From assembly GCA_963739545.1 (NCBI GenBank), contig CAVUAT010000011.1, positions 186,001-250,000 of the forward strand: a stretch of DNA of 64,000 nucleotides. The letters run 5' to 3'. Each line of letters starts with the position of its first letter. Position 1 is the stretch's first letter. This DNA comes from CAVUAT01 sp963739545. Lineage in GTDB: Bacteria; Actinomycetota; Thermoleophilia; Solirubrobacterales; 70-9. A program made the position numbers and the translations under genes. Below the pieces are notes generated by a model. It saw only the letters and a program-made list of their open reading frames with translations, did not search any database and was not told the DNA's origin. Below, in pieces: positions 41,929-50,709 of the stretch.

Positions 41929-43091
41929 TGAACGTCGTCGCTCAGCCCTTTCTGCGCTCGCGCTGGGTAGAGGCCCCCGAGGGCGTCGAGGACCTCGACC
42001 CCGCCGGGCTCGCACCCGGGTTTCGGGCCTCCGGTGTCGCCTGCGGGCTGAAGGCGGGAGGGGGGACCGACGTCGGCATCGTCGCCTGCGACGCGCCGGA
42101 CGTGCGCTCGGCGATGGCGCTGACCGCGAACGCCGCGGCCGCTGCACCGGTGCGCGTGTGCCGGGAAGACACCGACGCCGCCGCGATCAGGGCGGTCGCG
42201 GTCAACTCGGGGAACGCCAACGCCGCCACCGGCGAGCAGGGCATGGGCGACGCCCGCGCGATGCGCGACACGGCCGCCGAGGCGCTCGGCCTCGACGCGT
42301 CGGCGGTGGCGATCGGCGAGACCGGCGTGATCGGCGTCCCGCTCGACCGCGACTCGCTGCTCGGCGGCGTCCGCGATGCGGCCGGCTCGCTGAGCGAGAG
42401 CGGGGGAGTGGACTTCACGCGCTCGATCATGACCACCGACCGCGGGCCCAAGCAGTGCACGCTTCGCCTCGACGGGGTCACCGTCTCGGCGCAGGCCAAG
42501 GGAGCGGGGATGATCGAGCCTGGCTTCGCGACGATGCTGTGCTTCGTGCAGACCGACGCGGTGGTCGAGGACCCCGGCGCCGCCCTGCGCGCCGCCCTCG
42601 CGCCGTCCATGGAGCGCATCACCGTCGACGGCCAGATGAGCACCAACGACATGGTCGTGCTGCAGGCCTCGGGCGCCGCGGGCGCGCCGCTGCCCGGCGG
42701 GCTGCTCGACGCCGTCCTGCTTCAGCTCGCGATCGAGATCGTCGCCGACGGCGAGGGTGCCTCCCGCGTCGGGCGCGCCGAGGTCCGCGGGGCACGCGAC
42801 CCCGACGAGGCCGAGCGTGTTGCGCGGGCCATCGCCAACTCGCCGCTCGTTAAGACCGCGCTGTTCGGCCGCGATCCGAACTGGGGCCGGATCGCTCAGG
42901 CAGCCGGCATGGCTCTCGCCGGCGAGGAGCTGCACGAGCTCGGGGCAAAGGACATCGAGACCGAGCTCGGGGGCGATCAGCCAGAGGCCGAGCTCTCGGT
43001 CGCTCTCGCCCGCGGGGATTCGATCGCACATGTCTACTTCTCGGATCTGACCTACGACTACGTCCGCATCAACGCCGAGTACACGACGTGA
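41928..43091 (+). CDS. argJ: Bifunctional ornithine acetyltransferase/N-acetylglutamate synthase
   Basis: 387 aa; the start overlaps the argC stop (TGATG). The autocleavage site is plain: KGAGMIEPGFATML, with Ala201-Thr202 where the chain splits and Thr202 becomes the N-terminal nucleophile of the beta chain. Other motifs are VNSGNANAATGEQG and NDMVVLQASGAA near 244. ArgJ moves acetyl groups from acetylornithine to glutamate and so makes the pathway cyclic. Whether the enzyme also uses acetyl-CoA cannot be read from the sequence. Confidence 0.96.
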   Translation: MNVVAQPFLRSRWVEAPEGVEDLDPAGLAPGFRASGVACGLKAGGGTDVGIVACDAPDVRSAMALTANAAAAAPVRVCREDTDAAAIRAVAVNSGNANAATGEQGMGDARAMRDTAAEALGLDASAVAIGETGVIGVPLDRDSLLGGVRDAAGSLSESGGVDFTRSIMTTDRGPKQCTLRLDGVTVSAQAKGAGMIEPGFATMLCFVQTDAVVEDPGAALRAALAPSMERITVDGQMSTNDMVVLQASGAAGAPLPGGLLDAVLLQLAIEIVADGEGASRVGRAEVRGARDPDEAERVARAIANSPLVKTALFGRDPNWGRIAQAAGMALAGEELHELGAKDIETELGGDQPEAELSVALARGDSIAHVYFSDLTYDYVRINAEYTT

Positions 43092-43960
43092 CAACCGACC
43101 CCAACGCACCAATCCCGACCGACAACACCAGCGTCGCGACGCTGCTCGAGGCCCTGCCCTACATCAGGGAGTTCCACGGGCGCACGGTGGTGATCAAGTA
43201 CGGCGGCGCCGCGATGCGCGAGGACGACCTCAAGGAGGCCTTCGCCACGGACATCGCGCTGCTCAAGTTCGTCGGCATGAACCCGGTGATCGTCCACGGC
43301 GGCGGGCCAGAGATCTCGCACTACATGGAGAAGATGGGGATGGAGGTGAAGTTCGTCGAGGGCCTGCGCGTCTCCGACGAGCAGACGGTCGAGGTGGCGA
43401 AGATGGTGCTGCTCGGCAAGATCAACTCCGACATCCTCACGCGGCTGAAGCGCCACGGCCAGGCGGCCGTCGGCCTCGGCGGCGAGGACGGCGGGCTCTT
43501 CGACGTGCGCCAGGTCCCCGATTCCCAGGTCGGGCTGGTGGGGCAGATCGACCGGGTCAACATCGGCATCATCGACCACATCGCCGAGGATTACGTCCCG
43601 GTCATCTCGTCGGTGGGGACCGACGTCGAGGGGCGCTCGTACAACATCAACGCCGACGAGGCCGCCGCCCAGGTCGCCGCCGCGCTCCGCGCCGAGAAGG
43701 TGATCTTCATGACCGACGTCGACGGCTGGATGCGCGATCCCGACGACCCCACCTCCCGCATCTCGCAGGCCCAGGTCTGGGAGGTCGAGGAGGCCCTGGC
43801 GGGTGTCGGGGGCGGGATGCGCCCCAAGCTCGCCGCCTGCGTCGACGCCGTCAGCCGCGGTGTCAAGGCCTCGCACATCATCGACGGCCGCAAGCCTCAC
43901 AACCTGCTGCTCGAGCTCTTCACCGACGCGGGAATCGGCACGAAGATCACTGCGCGATGA
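43088..43960 (+). CDS. argB: Acetylglutamate kinase
   Basis: 290 aa, GTG start overlapping the argJ stop (GTGA). Amino-acid-kinase fold: VVIKYGGAAM (phosphate-binding), VIVHGGGPEISHYMEKMG, the substrate loop FVEGLRVSDEQTV, YNINADEAAAQVAAALRAEKVIFMTDVDGW and GGMRPKLAACVDAVSRGV. The N-terminal extension (about 20 residues ahead of LLEALPYI) is of the type that forms the interlaced helix of arginine-sensitive hexamers, so feedback inhibition by arginine is likely; this is inferred from the family. Confidence 0.96.
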   Translation: MTTDPNAPIPTDNTSVATLLEALPYIREFHGRTVVIKYGGAAMREDDLKEAFATDIALLKFVGMNPVIVHGGGPEISHYMEKMGMEVKFVEGLRVSDEQTVEVAKMVLLGKINSDILTRLKRHGQAAVGLGGEDGGLFDVRQVPDSQVGLVGQIDRVNIGIIDHIAEDYVPVISSVGTDVEGRSYNINADEAAAQVAAALRAEKVIFMTDVDGWMRDPDDPTSRISQAQVWEVEEALAGVGGGMRPKLAACVDAVSRGVKASHIIDGRKPHNLLLELFTDAGIGTKITAR

Positions 43961-45132
43961 AGCTCGCTGAGCTTCAGGCGTTGGAGGCGGAGTGGGTGAT
44001 GCCGACCTACACGCGGGCGCCCGTCGAGTTCGTTCGCGGGGCGGGAGCTCGCCTCTGGGATGCGGATGGCAAGGAGTACCTCGACTTCCTCGCGGGGATC
44101 TCCGTCTGTTCCGTCGGGCACTGCCACCCGGCCGTGATCGCCGCGGTCCGCGAGCAGGCCGGGACCCTCACTCACGTTTCGAACCTCTACCTGACCGAGG
44201 GGTCAGTGCGCCTCGCGCAGCGGCTGTGCGAGTCGAGCCTCGGCGGCCGTGCGTTCCTGTGCAACTCGGGGGCCGAGGCCAACGAGTGCGCGATCAAGCT
44301 GGTGCGAAAGCACGCCCACGAGCGGGGCATCGACGAGCCCGAGATCGTCGTGCTCGAGAGCGCGTTCCACGGCCGCACGATGGGCGCCGTCTCGGCGACG
44401 CCCGGAATGGCCGCGAACCCGAGCTTCTCTCCCTACCTGCCGGGCTTCGTCGCCGTGCCGCGCGACGACCCCGATGCGCTTCGCGCCGCGATCGGCGAGT
44501 GCACCGCGGCGGTGATGATCGAACCGATCCAGGGCGAGGCCGGCATCCACGTGATCTCCGACCCGATGCTCGCCGCGGCGCGCGAGGCGTGCGACGCCGC
44601 GGGCGCCCTGCTGGTCTTCGACGAGATCCAGGCTGGGATGGGGAGGACGGGGTCGCTGTGGGCCTACGAGCAGCTGACCGTGCGCCCCGACGTGATCACG
44701 ACCGCGAAGGCGCTCGGCGGTGGGCTCCCGGCCGGCGCCTGCATCGCGGCCCCGGAGCACAGCGAGGTGCTGGCGCCGGGCGACCACGGCTCGACATTCG
44801 CCGGCGGCCCGCTGGTCTCGGCCGCCGCCCTTGCCGCGCTCGATGTGATCGACGACCCCGAGCTGCTGCGGAGGGTGCGCGAGCTCGGCGGGCGGCTTCG
44901 CGAGGGTCTGGAGGCGCTGGACGGGATCGCCGAGGTTCGCGGCCGTGGGCTGATGATCGGCGCGCGGCTCACGGAAGGAATCGGTGCCACCGAGGTCGGG
45001 GCGGCGCTGCTCGCCGACGGCCTAGTCGTAAACGTCCCAGGCCCCGACACGCTGCGGATGCTGCCGCCGTTGATCATCGACGAGGCCGAAATCGACGAAG
45101 CGGTGGAAAAAGTCGGCCGGGCGCTTGGATAG
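43957..45132 (+). CDS. argD: Acetylornithine aminotransferase
   Basis: 391 aa, ATG overlapping the argB stop (ATGA). Class III PLP aminotransferase: LWDADGKEYLDFLAGISVCSVGHCHP, NSGAEANECAIKLVRKHA, SAFHGRTMGAVSATPG, VMIEPIQGEAGI, FDEIQAGMGRTGSLWAYE (Asp222) and the PLP lysine Lys251 in TTAKALGGGLP. It converts acetylglutamate semialdehyde to acetylornithine. The usual argF-argR-argG-argH do not follow, so the rest of the pathway lies elsewhere. Confidence 0.96.
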   Translation: MKLAELQALEAEWVMPTYTRAPVEFVRGAGARLWDADGKEYLDFLAGISVCSVGHCHPAVIAAVREQAGTLTHVSNLYLTEGSVRLAQRLCESSLGGRAFLCNSGAEANECAIKLVRKHAHERGIDEPEIVVLESAFHGRTMGAVSATPGMAANPSFSPYLPGFVAVPRDDPDALRAAIGECTAAVMIEPIQGEAGIHVISDPMLAAAREACDAAGALLVFDEIQAGMGRTGSLWAYEQLTVRPDVITTAKALGGGLPAGACIAAPEHSEVLAPGDHGSTFAGGPLVSAAALAALDVIDDPELLRRVRELGGRLREGLEALDGIAEVRGRGLMIGARLTEGIGATEVGAALLADGLVVNVPGPDTLRMLPPLIIDEAEIDEAVEKVGRALG

Positions 45133-45143
45133 CTTTCGCTCCG

Positions 45144-45386
45144 ATGAGCACGAACGCCAGATGGATCATCGGGCTGCTGCTCGCGCTGGTGATCGGCTTC
45201 GGGGTCGGTCTCGCAATCGTTGCGGGCGACGACGGCGAGGACGAGTCGAGCACGACCACCCAGTCCACCGTGACCGAGACGCAGGCACCCACGCAGTCGA
45301 CCGAGACCCTGACGCCGCCGACCGAGACCGATTCGGGCGACGGCGGGGTAGCGCCGCCCGGCGGCGGCAGCGGGCTCGGCGACTAG
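45144..45386 (+). CDS. Small membrane-anchored Thr-rich protein (80 aa)
   Basis: ATG 45144, 11 bases after argD. One N-terminal membrane helix (RWIIGLLLALVIGFGVGLAIVAG) is followed by an acidic stretch (DDGEDESS) and a Thr/Ser/Gln-rich tail (TTTQSTVTETQAPTQSTETLTPPTETD), ending PPGGGSGLGD. The topology suggests a short cytoplasmic start and an extracellular, possibly glycosylated stalk. No family recognised. It lies between the arg operon and the polysaccharide locus. Confidence 0.65.
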   Translation: MSTNARWIIGLLLALVIGFGVGLAIVAGDDGEDESSTTTQSTVTETQAPTQSTETLTPPTETDSGDGGVAPPGGGSGLGD

Positions 45387-45408
45387 CTGCGGGCCTTCGG
45401 AGGACAGG

Positions 45409-46617
45409 CTGAGAGGCGCCTCCAAGATCCGGCGGGTCGGCCTCTTCGTCGACGCGTCGTTTCGCGCCGAGGCAGACCCTCCCCGGGTGCTCTGCGGGGA
45501 CGAACTGCTCGGCTTCATGCGTTTCGCGGCCGCGGTTGGCTCCAAATTCGAGCGCTTCGCCGTGATCGCACGAGCCGGGACCGCGGAGGACGCGGGCGAC
45601 TGGGAGGCGCTGCCGAGCGAGATCGAGCTCGTCCCGCTGCCCCACTACGCGAGCCTGCGGAGCATCGGCCGGATGCTGGCGGTACTCCCGGCGACCGCGC
45701 GGCGCATGTGGCGTGCGCTCGACGACCTCGATGCGGTCTGGGTCTCGGGTGTGAATCCCCTCGGACTGATGATGGCCGTGCTCGCCGGCCTGCGCCGCCG
45801 CCGCATCGTCCTGCTTATTCGCCAGGACTCGCCGCGCTACTTCCGCAGCCGCTTGCCGAGTGCGCGCTGGGCTCCGTTGCTGGTGCCGCTGAGAGGGCTG
45901 GATCTCTGTTTTCGCTTGATCGGCCGCCGCGCTCGGACTACGGTCGTCGGCGGCGAGATCGCCGAGCACTACGGCGCACCGCGCGCCAACGTGCTCGACA
46001 TGCGCGTCACGCAGCTCGATCGAGCACACCTGGCGGCCGAGCCGCGCGGCGCCGACGCGTGGGGGGACCCGGTCCGGCTGCTCTCTGTCGGGCGCCTGGC
46101 AGCTGAGAAGAACCCACTGTTGGCGGTCAAGGCTCTCGCCGAGCTGAATAGGGGTCCCGGCCCCGGTTTCGTCCTCACCTGGGCCGGCGAGGGACCTCTC
46201 GCCGACCCGATGCGCGAGGCGGCGCGCGCCGCGGGTGTCTCGCCTCTGCTCACGCTGCCGGGGTTCGTTTCGTTCGAGGGTGGCCTCGTCGACCTCTATC
46301 GGGAGACTGACGCGTTCGTCCACGTCTCGCTGACCGAGGGAGTGCCCGGTGTGATCCTCGAAGCGATGGGGTCGGGATTGCCGATCGTCGCCACGGACGT
46401 CGGCGGGGTGAGGGAGGCCCTCGATAACGGTGGCGCCGGCCTGCTGGTGCCGCCGCGCGACCCTGCCGCGCTCGTCTCGGCCGTGCGCTCCCTCGCCGGC
46501 GATCCTGAGCTCCGCGCGGGTCTCGCGGCGCGAGCCCTGGAGCTGGCGGGCGCGACGACGATCGAATCCGAGAGCGAGCGGGTGGCGAAGTTCATCTCCG
46601 CTCCCGGCCCGGCCTAG
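45409..46617 (+). CDS. GT4-type glycosyltransferase, CTG start proposed
   Basis: GT-B fold with C-terminal donor-binding half: VRLLSVGRLAAEKNPLLAVKALAEL, LTWAGEGPLADPMREAARAAGV, LPGFVSFEG, and the EX7E motif in SLTEGVPGVILEAMGSGLPIVATDVGG. The first Rossmann strand (KIRRVGLFVDASFR) lies upstream of the first GTG (45487). A CTG at 45409 with GGAGG five bases before it (45399-45403) is the only plausible start and gives 402 aa. It opens the exopolysaccharide locus and should add a sugar to a lipid-linked or nucleotide-derived acceptor; the sugar is unknown. Confidence 0.85.
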   Translation: MRGASKIRRVGLFVDASFRAEADPPRVLCGDELLGFMRFAAAVGSKFERFAVIARAGTAEDAGDWEALPSEIELVPLPHYASLRSIGRMLAVLPATARRMWRALDDLDAVWVSGVNPLGLMMAVLAGLRRRRIVLLIRQDSPRYFRSRLPSARWAPLLVPLRGLDLCFRLIGRRARTTVVGGEIAEHYGAPRANVLDMRVTQLDRAHLAAEPRGADAWGDPVRLLSVGRLAAEKNPLLAVKALAELNRGPGPGFVLTWAGEGPLADPMREAARAAGVSPLLTLPGFVSFEGGLVDLYRETDAFVHVSLTEGVPGVILEAMGSGLPIVATDVGGVREALDNGGAGLLVPPRDPAALVSAVRSLAGDPELRAGLAARALELAGATTIESESERVAKFISAPGPA

Positions 46618-46627
46618 GGTCTCAGGC

Positions 46628-48496
46628 GTGTGCGGGATATGCGGAATCCTCAGGCTCGACGGCAGCGCGCCTGACCGCGGCGTGCTCGAGTCGATGAATG
46701 GGGCGCTGACGCACCGTGGCCCCGACAGCGCCGGCAGCTTCCTGGAGGGACCCGTCGGGCTGGCGATGCGCCGTCTCTCGATCATCGATCTCGTCGGTGG
46801 GGACCAGCCGATCGGTAACGAGGACGGCTCCGTCCAGGTGATCCAGAACGGTGAGATCTACAACTATCGTGAGCTGGCAGCGGAGCTGCGTACGCGCGGG
46901 CACGAGCTGCGGACGGGCTCGGACACCGAGGTGCTCGTGCACCTCTATGAGGAGGAGGGCCCCCGCTTCGTCGAGCGCCTGCGAGGCATGTTCGCGATTG
47001 CGCTTTGGGATCTTCCGCGCCAACGCCTGGTGCTGGCGCGGGACCGCTTCGGAATCAAGCCGCTGTACTACAGGGAGGTCGCGGCTTCGCTCTCGTTCGC
47101 CTCGGAGCTGAAGGCGCTGGTCCGCCAGCCGGACTTCTCGCGCGAGCTCGATCTCGAGGCGCTCGAGGCCTACCTCGCCTTCAACTTCGTGCCGACGCCG
47201 ATGTCGATCTTCCGCGAGGCGCGCAAGCTGCCCGCCGGCTGCCTGCTCGTTCATCAGGACGGGCGCAGCGAGATCGTCGAGTACGCCCGGCCGCGCCCGG
47301 TTCCGGGGTCCGAGGTTCGCTCCGAGAGCCCCGCGGAGCTCGAGGCCGAGTTGCGCGAGCGGCTCCAAGACTCCGTCCGAGCGCATCTCGTCTCCGACGT
47401 CCCGGTCGGCGTGCTGCTCTCAGGGGGGATCGACTCGGGCGTGCTCACCGCGCTCGCCAGCCGCGAATCCGAGGAGCCCGTCAAGACGTTCACGATCGGC
47501 TTCGACGAGGCCGGCTTCTCGGAGATGGACAACGCACGGCTGGTCGCCCAGCGCTTTGGTACGGACCACCACGAGCTCGTCGTCCGTCCGGACTCGCACG
47601 AGCTGCTTCCGAAGATCGTCGAGGTCTTTGACGAGCCCTTCGCCGACAACTCCGCATTGCCGACCTACCTCGTCAGCCAGCTCGCCGCCGAGCATGTCAA
47701 GGTCGTGCTCTCGGGCGAAGGGGGCGACGAGCTCTTCGGCGGCTACTACTGGTACGTCGGCGACGTGATGGCCCCGCGGATCGGCCGCATCGCGAGCGCC
47801 TTTCGTCCCCTGGTCGAGCGCCTCCCCGGGACCGCCACCAGCCGCCGCCTCGACGATCGGGTGAAGCGCTTCGCGCGCGGCTCGCACCTGCCGCTCGTCG
47901 ACCGCCACGCCGCCTGGAGCCAGGTGTTCTCGCCCGAGGCGCGCGCCGAGCTGATGGCGCTGCGCCCACCTGCGGAGGGATCAGACCCGCTTCGGCTGCA
48001 CCGCCACCGCTACTCCGAGACCGAAGGAGCCGAGCACCTGAGCCGAATGCAGGACATCGACATGGGCACCTACCTGGTCGACGACATTCTGGTCAAGATC
48101 GACCGCGCCAGCATGGCTCACTCGCTGGAGTCCCGCGTTCCATTCCTCGACCCTGTCGTGAGCGATCTTGCGCTTGCTCTGCCTGCCCGCCACAAGGTCA
48201 GGGGGCTGGCGAAAAAGCGTCTCTTTCGCCGCGCCGTCGCCCCGCTGCTCCCGCGCGAGATCGTCAAGGGCCGCAAGCGCGGCTTCGCGGTGCCGGCGGC
48301 CGCCTGGTTTCGCGGGCCCCTGCTGCCGTTCGCCCGTGAGGTGCTCTCCACCGAGCGCATCCGCTCACAGGGGTACCTCGATCCCGAGGTCGTGACGGCG
48401 ACCCTCGAGACACACGTCTCGGGACGGGACGAGCTGAGCCGCAACATCTGGGGCCTCGTCTCGCTCTCGCTTTGGCTCGAGCAAAACGCTTCCTGA
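46628..48496 (+). CDS. asnB: AsnB-type glutamine-dependent amidotransferase
   Basis: 622 aa from a GTG that places Cys2 at the N-terminus (MCGICGILRL) as the glutaminase nucleophile. The N-terminal Ntn domain has THRGPDS and QNGEIYNY. The synthetase domain has the PP-loop SGGIDSG (265-271), DEPFADNSALPTYLVSQLA and LSGEGGDELFGGY. The family makes asparagine, but members inside surface-polysaccharide loci often amidate uronic acids or other sugar carboxylates (WbpS-like), which would fit the C5-epimerase/deacetylase in this locus. The specific acceptor is inference. It follows the first glycosyltransferase by ten bases. Confidence 0.9.
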   Translation: MCGICGILRLDGSAPDRGVLESMNGALTHRGPDSAGSFLEGPVGLAMRRLSIIDLVGGDQPIGNEDGSVQVIQNGEIYNYRELAAELRTRGHELRTGSDTEVLVHLYEEEGPRFVERLRGMFAIALWDLPRQRLVLARDRFGIKPLYYREVAASLSFASELKALVRQPDFSRELDLEALEAYLAFNFVPTPMSIFREARKLPAGCLLVHQDGRSEIVEYARPRPVPGSEVRSESPAELEAELRERLQDSVRAHLVSDVPVGVLLSGGIDSGVLTALASRESEEPVKTFTIGFDEAGFSEMDNARLVAQRFGTDHHELVVRPDSHELLPKIVEVFDEPFADNSALPTYLVSQLAAEHVKVVLSGEGGDELFGGYYWYVGDVMAPRIGRIASAFRPLVERLPGTATSRRLDDRVKRFARGSHLPLVDRHAAWSQVFSPEARAELMALRPPAEGSDPLRLHRHRYSETEGAEHLSRMQDIDMGTYLVDDILVKIDRASMAHSLESRVPFLDPVVSDLALALPARHKVRGLAKKRLFRRAVAPLLPREIVKGRKRGFAVPAAAWFRGPLLPFAREVLSTERIRSQGYLDPEVVTATLETHVSGRDELSRNIWGLVSLSLWLEQNAS

Positions 48497-48601
48497 TGGG
48501 AAATGCGGGTCCGGACCGTCTCCGCGGCGGGCTTATGTGCGCGTAACCGGCCTTGGCAGACTGCTGTGGATGCGCTTCAACCTCGCACCGCGCGATCGCG
48601 G

Positions 48602-49483
48602 ATGAGAATGCTCGCCTTCTTCGCGGCCGCCGGCTTGCTGCTCGCGGCGCTGGTGCTCATCGGTGCGCCGGCGAGGACCATGGATTCAGCGCTGCGCGTG
48701 GAGGCGAGCGACACCGGGACCCAACGAAGCCCGCTCGGTTTCTGGGGCAGCGTCGACTGCGCGCGGTCTCGCGATCGGGGGCTGACCCCGGCGCACCAGC
48801 GGATCGCGACCGGCGGGGACACGCACCCGCCCGAGGGCGCCGACACTCCCGGAGACACCTCGTTTCGACGTCTCACCGTCTACGACGGCGACGACGTCTC
48901 GGGCGAGCGGTGCGAACTGGGCCTGAACGACAACCGGCACGGCCCCACCGCCTTCTACGGGGAGGGCGAGCGCTACGTCACCTACGCCTCCCTGCGGCTT
49001 CCCGAAGCGCTCGACGTCGACGACCCCGACTGGCGCGTGGTGCTGCAGATGAAGCAGACGCAGCCCTACACGAACCCGCGTCCGGCATCGATCTTCGAGC
49101 TGCAGGTCCGCAGCGGCCGCTGGCTGGCGCTCAGCGACAACCGAACCATCTGGAGCGCCCCGGCCGAGACCGGCGTCTGGACGCGATTTCGCTTCGACAT
49201 CGCCTATTCGCAGGACCCTTCGAGGGGCACCGTGCAGATCAGCGTCGATCTCAACGGCGACGGTGACTACGGCGACGTCGCTCTCGGCGAGGAGAGCGAG
49301 CTGCTGCGCCTGCAGACGCTTGTGCCGGAGACGCTCGGCGGGACCGCCTCGGGGCTTGCAGCGGGGGAGTCCGTGCCCTCGCACCTGCGCGCCGGCATCT
49401 ACCAGAACGAGAGCTACGCGTGCCCGCGATCGGGCGTAGGCTGCTCGATCGACGTGGACAACGTCCAGGTCCTGCGCCCCTGA
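48602..49483 (+). CDS. Secreted polysaccharide-lyase-like protein (paralogue 4)
   Basis: ATG 48602 begins a signal peptide (MRMLAFFAAAGLLLAALVLIGAPA); an upstream ATG at 48503 would bury it. The 293-aa product carries the complete family pattern: GFWGSVDC, VYDGDDVSGERCELGLND, EGERYVTYASLRLPEAL, DWRVVLQMKQTQPYTNPRPAS, IFELQVRSGRW, WTRFRFDIAYSQDPSRGTVQ, SVDLNGDGDYGD, VPSHLRAGIYQN, and the CSIDVDNVQVLRP end. Unlike the other three it sits inside the exopolysaccharide cluster, between asnB and a glycosyltransferase, in the same direction, which ties the family to that polymer. Confidence 0.72.
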   Translation: MRMLAFFAAAGLLLAALVLIGAPARTMDSALRVEASDTGTQRSPLGFWGSVDCARSRDRGLTPAHQRIATGGDTHPPEGADTPGDTSFRRLTVYDGDDVSGERCELGLNDNRHGPTAFYGEGERYVTYASLRLPEALDVDDPDWRVVLQMKQTQPYTNPRPASIFELQVRSGRWLALSDNRTIWSAPAETGVWTRFRFDIAYSQDPSRGTVQISVDLNGDGDYGDVALGEESELLRLQTLVPETLGGTASGLAAGESVPSHLRAGIYQNESYACPRSGVGCSIDVDNVQVLRP

Positions 49484-49490
49484 GAGCACC

Positions 49491-50699
49491 GTGCGTGTCC
49501 TGATCATCAGCCAGCATTACGTCCCGGAGGTGACCGCGGCGGTGGCGCGGGTCCAAGCTTTCGCAGAAGGCCTGGCCGGGCGGGGTCACGAGGTCGAGGT
49601 GATCTGCGCGCTTCCCAACCATCCCAGCGGCGTCGTCGCCGAGGGCTACCGCGGCAAGCGCCTGGTCGTGCGGGAGGGCGGTGGCGTCAGGGTGAGCCAC
49701 GTCTGGATCCGGGCGCGGCCCGAGAAGACGACGGTGAACCGGCTGCTCGCGTACGGCAGCTTCGCAGCGTCGGCTGTGCTGGCGGGATCGAGGGCCGCGC
49801 GCCCGGATGTCGTGATCACGTCCTCGCCTCCGCTTCCGGTCGGAGCGGCCGCCGCCGCGGTCGCGCGCCGCCACCGGGTTCCCTGGGTCTTCGACGTGCG
49901 CGATCTCTGGCCCGAGGCCGCCGTCGTGCTCGGAGAGCTGAGCGGCGCGCGCGCCATTCGTGCGGCCGAGCGTCTCGAGCGGGGGCTCTACCGCAGTGCC
50001 GCGGCGATCGTCACGGTGACCGAGCCTTTTCGCGATCACATCGCCTCGGTCAGCGGCGAGCCGGGCAAGCTGACGGTGATCCCCAACGGCACGACCGAGG
50101 TGTGGTTCGAAGCGGGGGCCCGCGAGCCGAACCGCGCCTCGGCCGGCCTTCCCCCCGACGAGTTCGTATGGGCCTACGGGGGCAATGTCGGCATCGGTCA
50201 GGGCATGGAGTCCGCAGTCGAAGCGGCCTCGATGCTGGGCCAGGGCTTCCGCTTGCTTGTGATCGGCGCAGGGCCCAGGCTCGACGCCGTGCGGGCGCGG
50301 GCGGCCGAGCTGCCGGAGGCGACGGTCGAGTTCCGCCCGCTGATGGAGCCGGCCGACGCGGCCGCGGTGCTGCGTGCCTGCGACGCCCTGCTGGTTCCAC
50401 TCGCGGCCCAGCCCGAGCTTGAGAAGTTCGTTCCCTCAAAGCTGTTTGACTGCTGCGCGCTTGGCCGCCCGGTCCTGATCGCCGCCGCGGGTGAGCCGCA
50501 GCGCCTGGCCGCCGAATGGGACGCTGGCGTTCCAGTCCCACCCGGGGATGCCCGAGCGCTCGCGGACGCCGTGCGCTCGCTGCGCGACGACCCGGCTAGG
50601 TCGAAGGAGCTCTCGCAGGGCGGGCGGCGCTTCGCGGCCGAAAACATGCGCGAGCGAGGAGTCGAGATGCTCGAAAGGGTGCTCACTGGTTCCCTGTAG
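49491..50699 (+). CDS. GT4-type glycosyltransferase (WbuB-like)
   Basis: 402 aa from a GTG seven bases after the lyase-like gene. N-half: VLIISQHYVPEVTAAVARVQAFAEGLAGRGHEVEVICALPNHP, and PWVFDVRDLWPEAAVVLGEL. C-half: WAYGGNVGIGQGMESAVEAASML and VPSKLFDCCALGRPVLIA. The DVRDLWPE and PSKLFDxxA motifs are those of WbuB/WcaI-type enzymes, which often transfer N-acetylated amino sugars such as L-FucNAc in O-antigen clusters. The particular sugar here is not determined. Confidence 0.88.
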   Translation: MRVLIISQHYVPEVTAAVARVQAFAEGLAGRGHEVEVICALPNHPSGVVAEGYRGKRLVVREGGGVRVSHVWIRARPEKTTVNRLLAYGSFAASAVLAGSRAARPDVVITSSPPLPVGAAAAAVARRHRVPWVFDVRDLWPEAAVVLGELSGARAIRAAERLERGLYRSAAAIVTVTEPFRDHIASVSGEPGKLTVIPNGTTEVWFEAGAREPNRASAGLPPDEFVWAYGGNVGIGQGMESAVEAASMLGQGFRLLVIGAGPRLDAVRARAAELPEATVEFRPLMEPADAAAVLRACDALLVPLAAQPELEKFVPSKLFDCCALGRPVLIAAAGEPQRLAAEWDAGVPVPPGDARALADAVRSLRDDPARSKELSQGGRRFAAENMRERGVEMLERVLTGSL

Positions 50700-50709
50700 T
50701 TTCCCCGAG

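Noticed and set aside
46628..48496. AsnB-like protein as a lasso-peptide cyclase
   Set aside because: It keeps the full glutaminase domain with Cys2, and no precursor peptide, protease or RRE-type protein is adjacent; the neighbours are glycosyltransferases.
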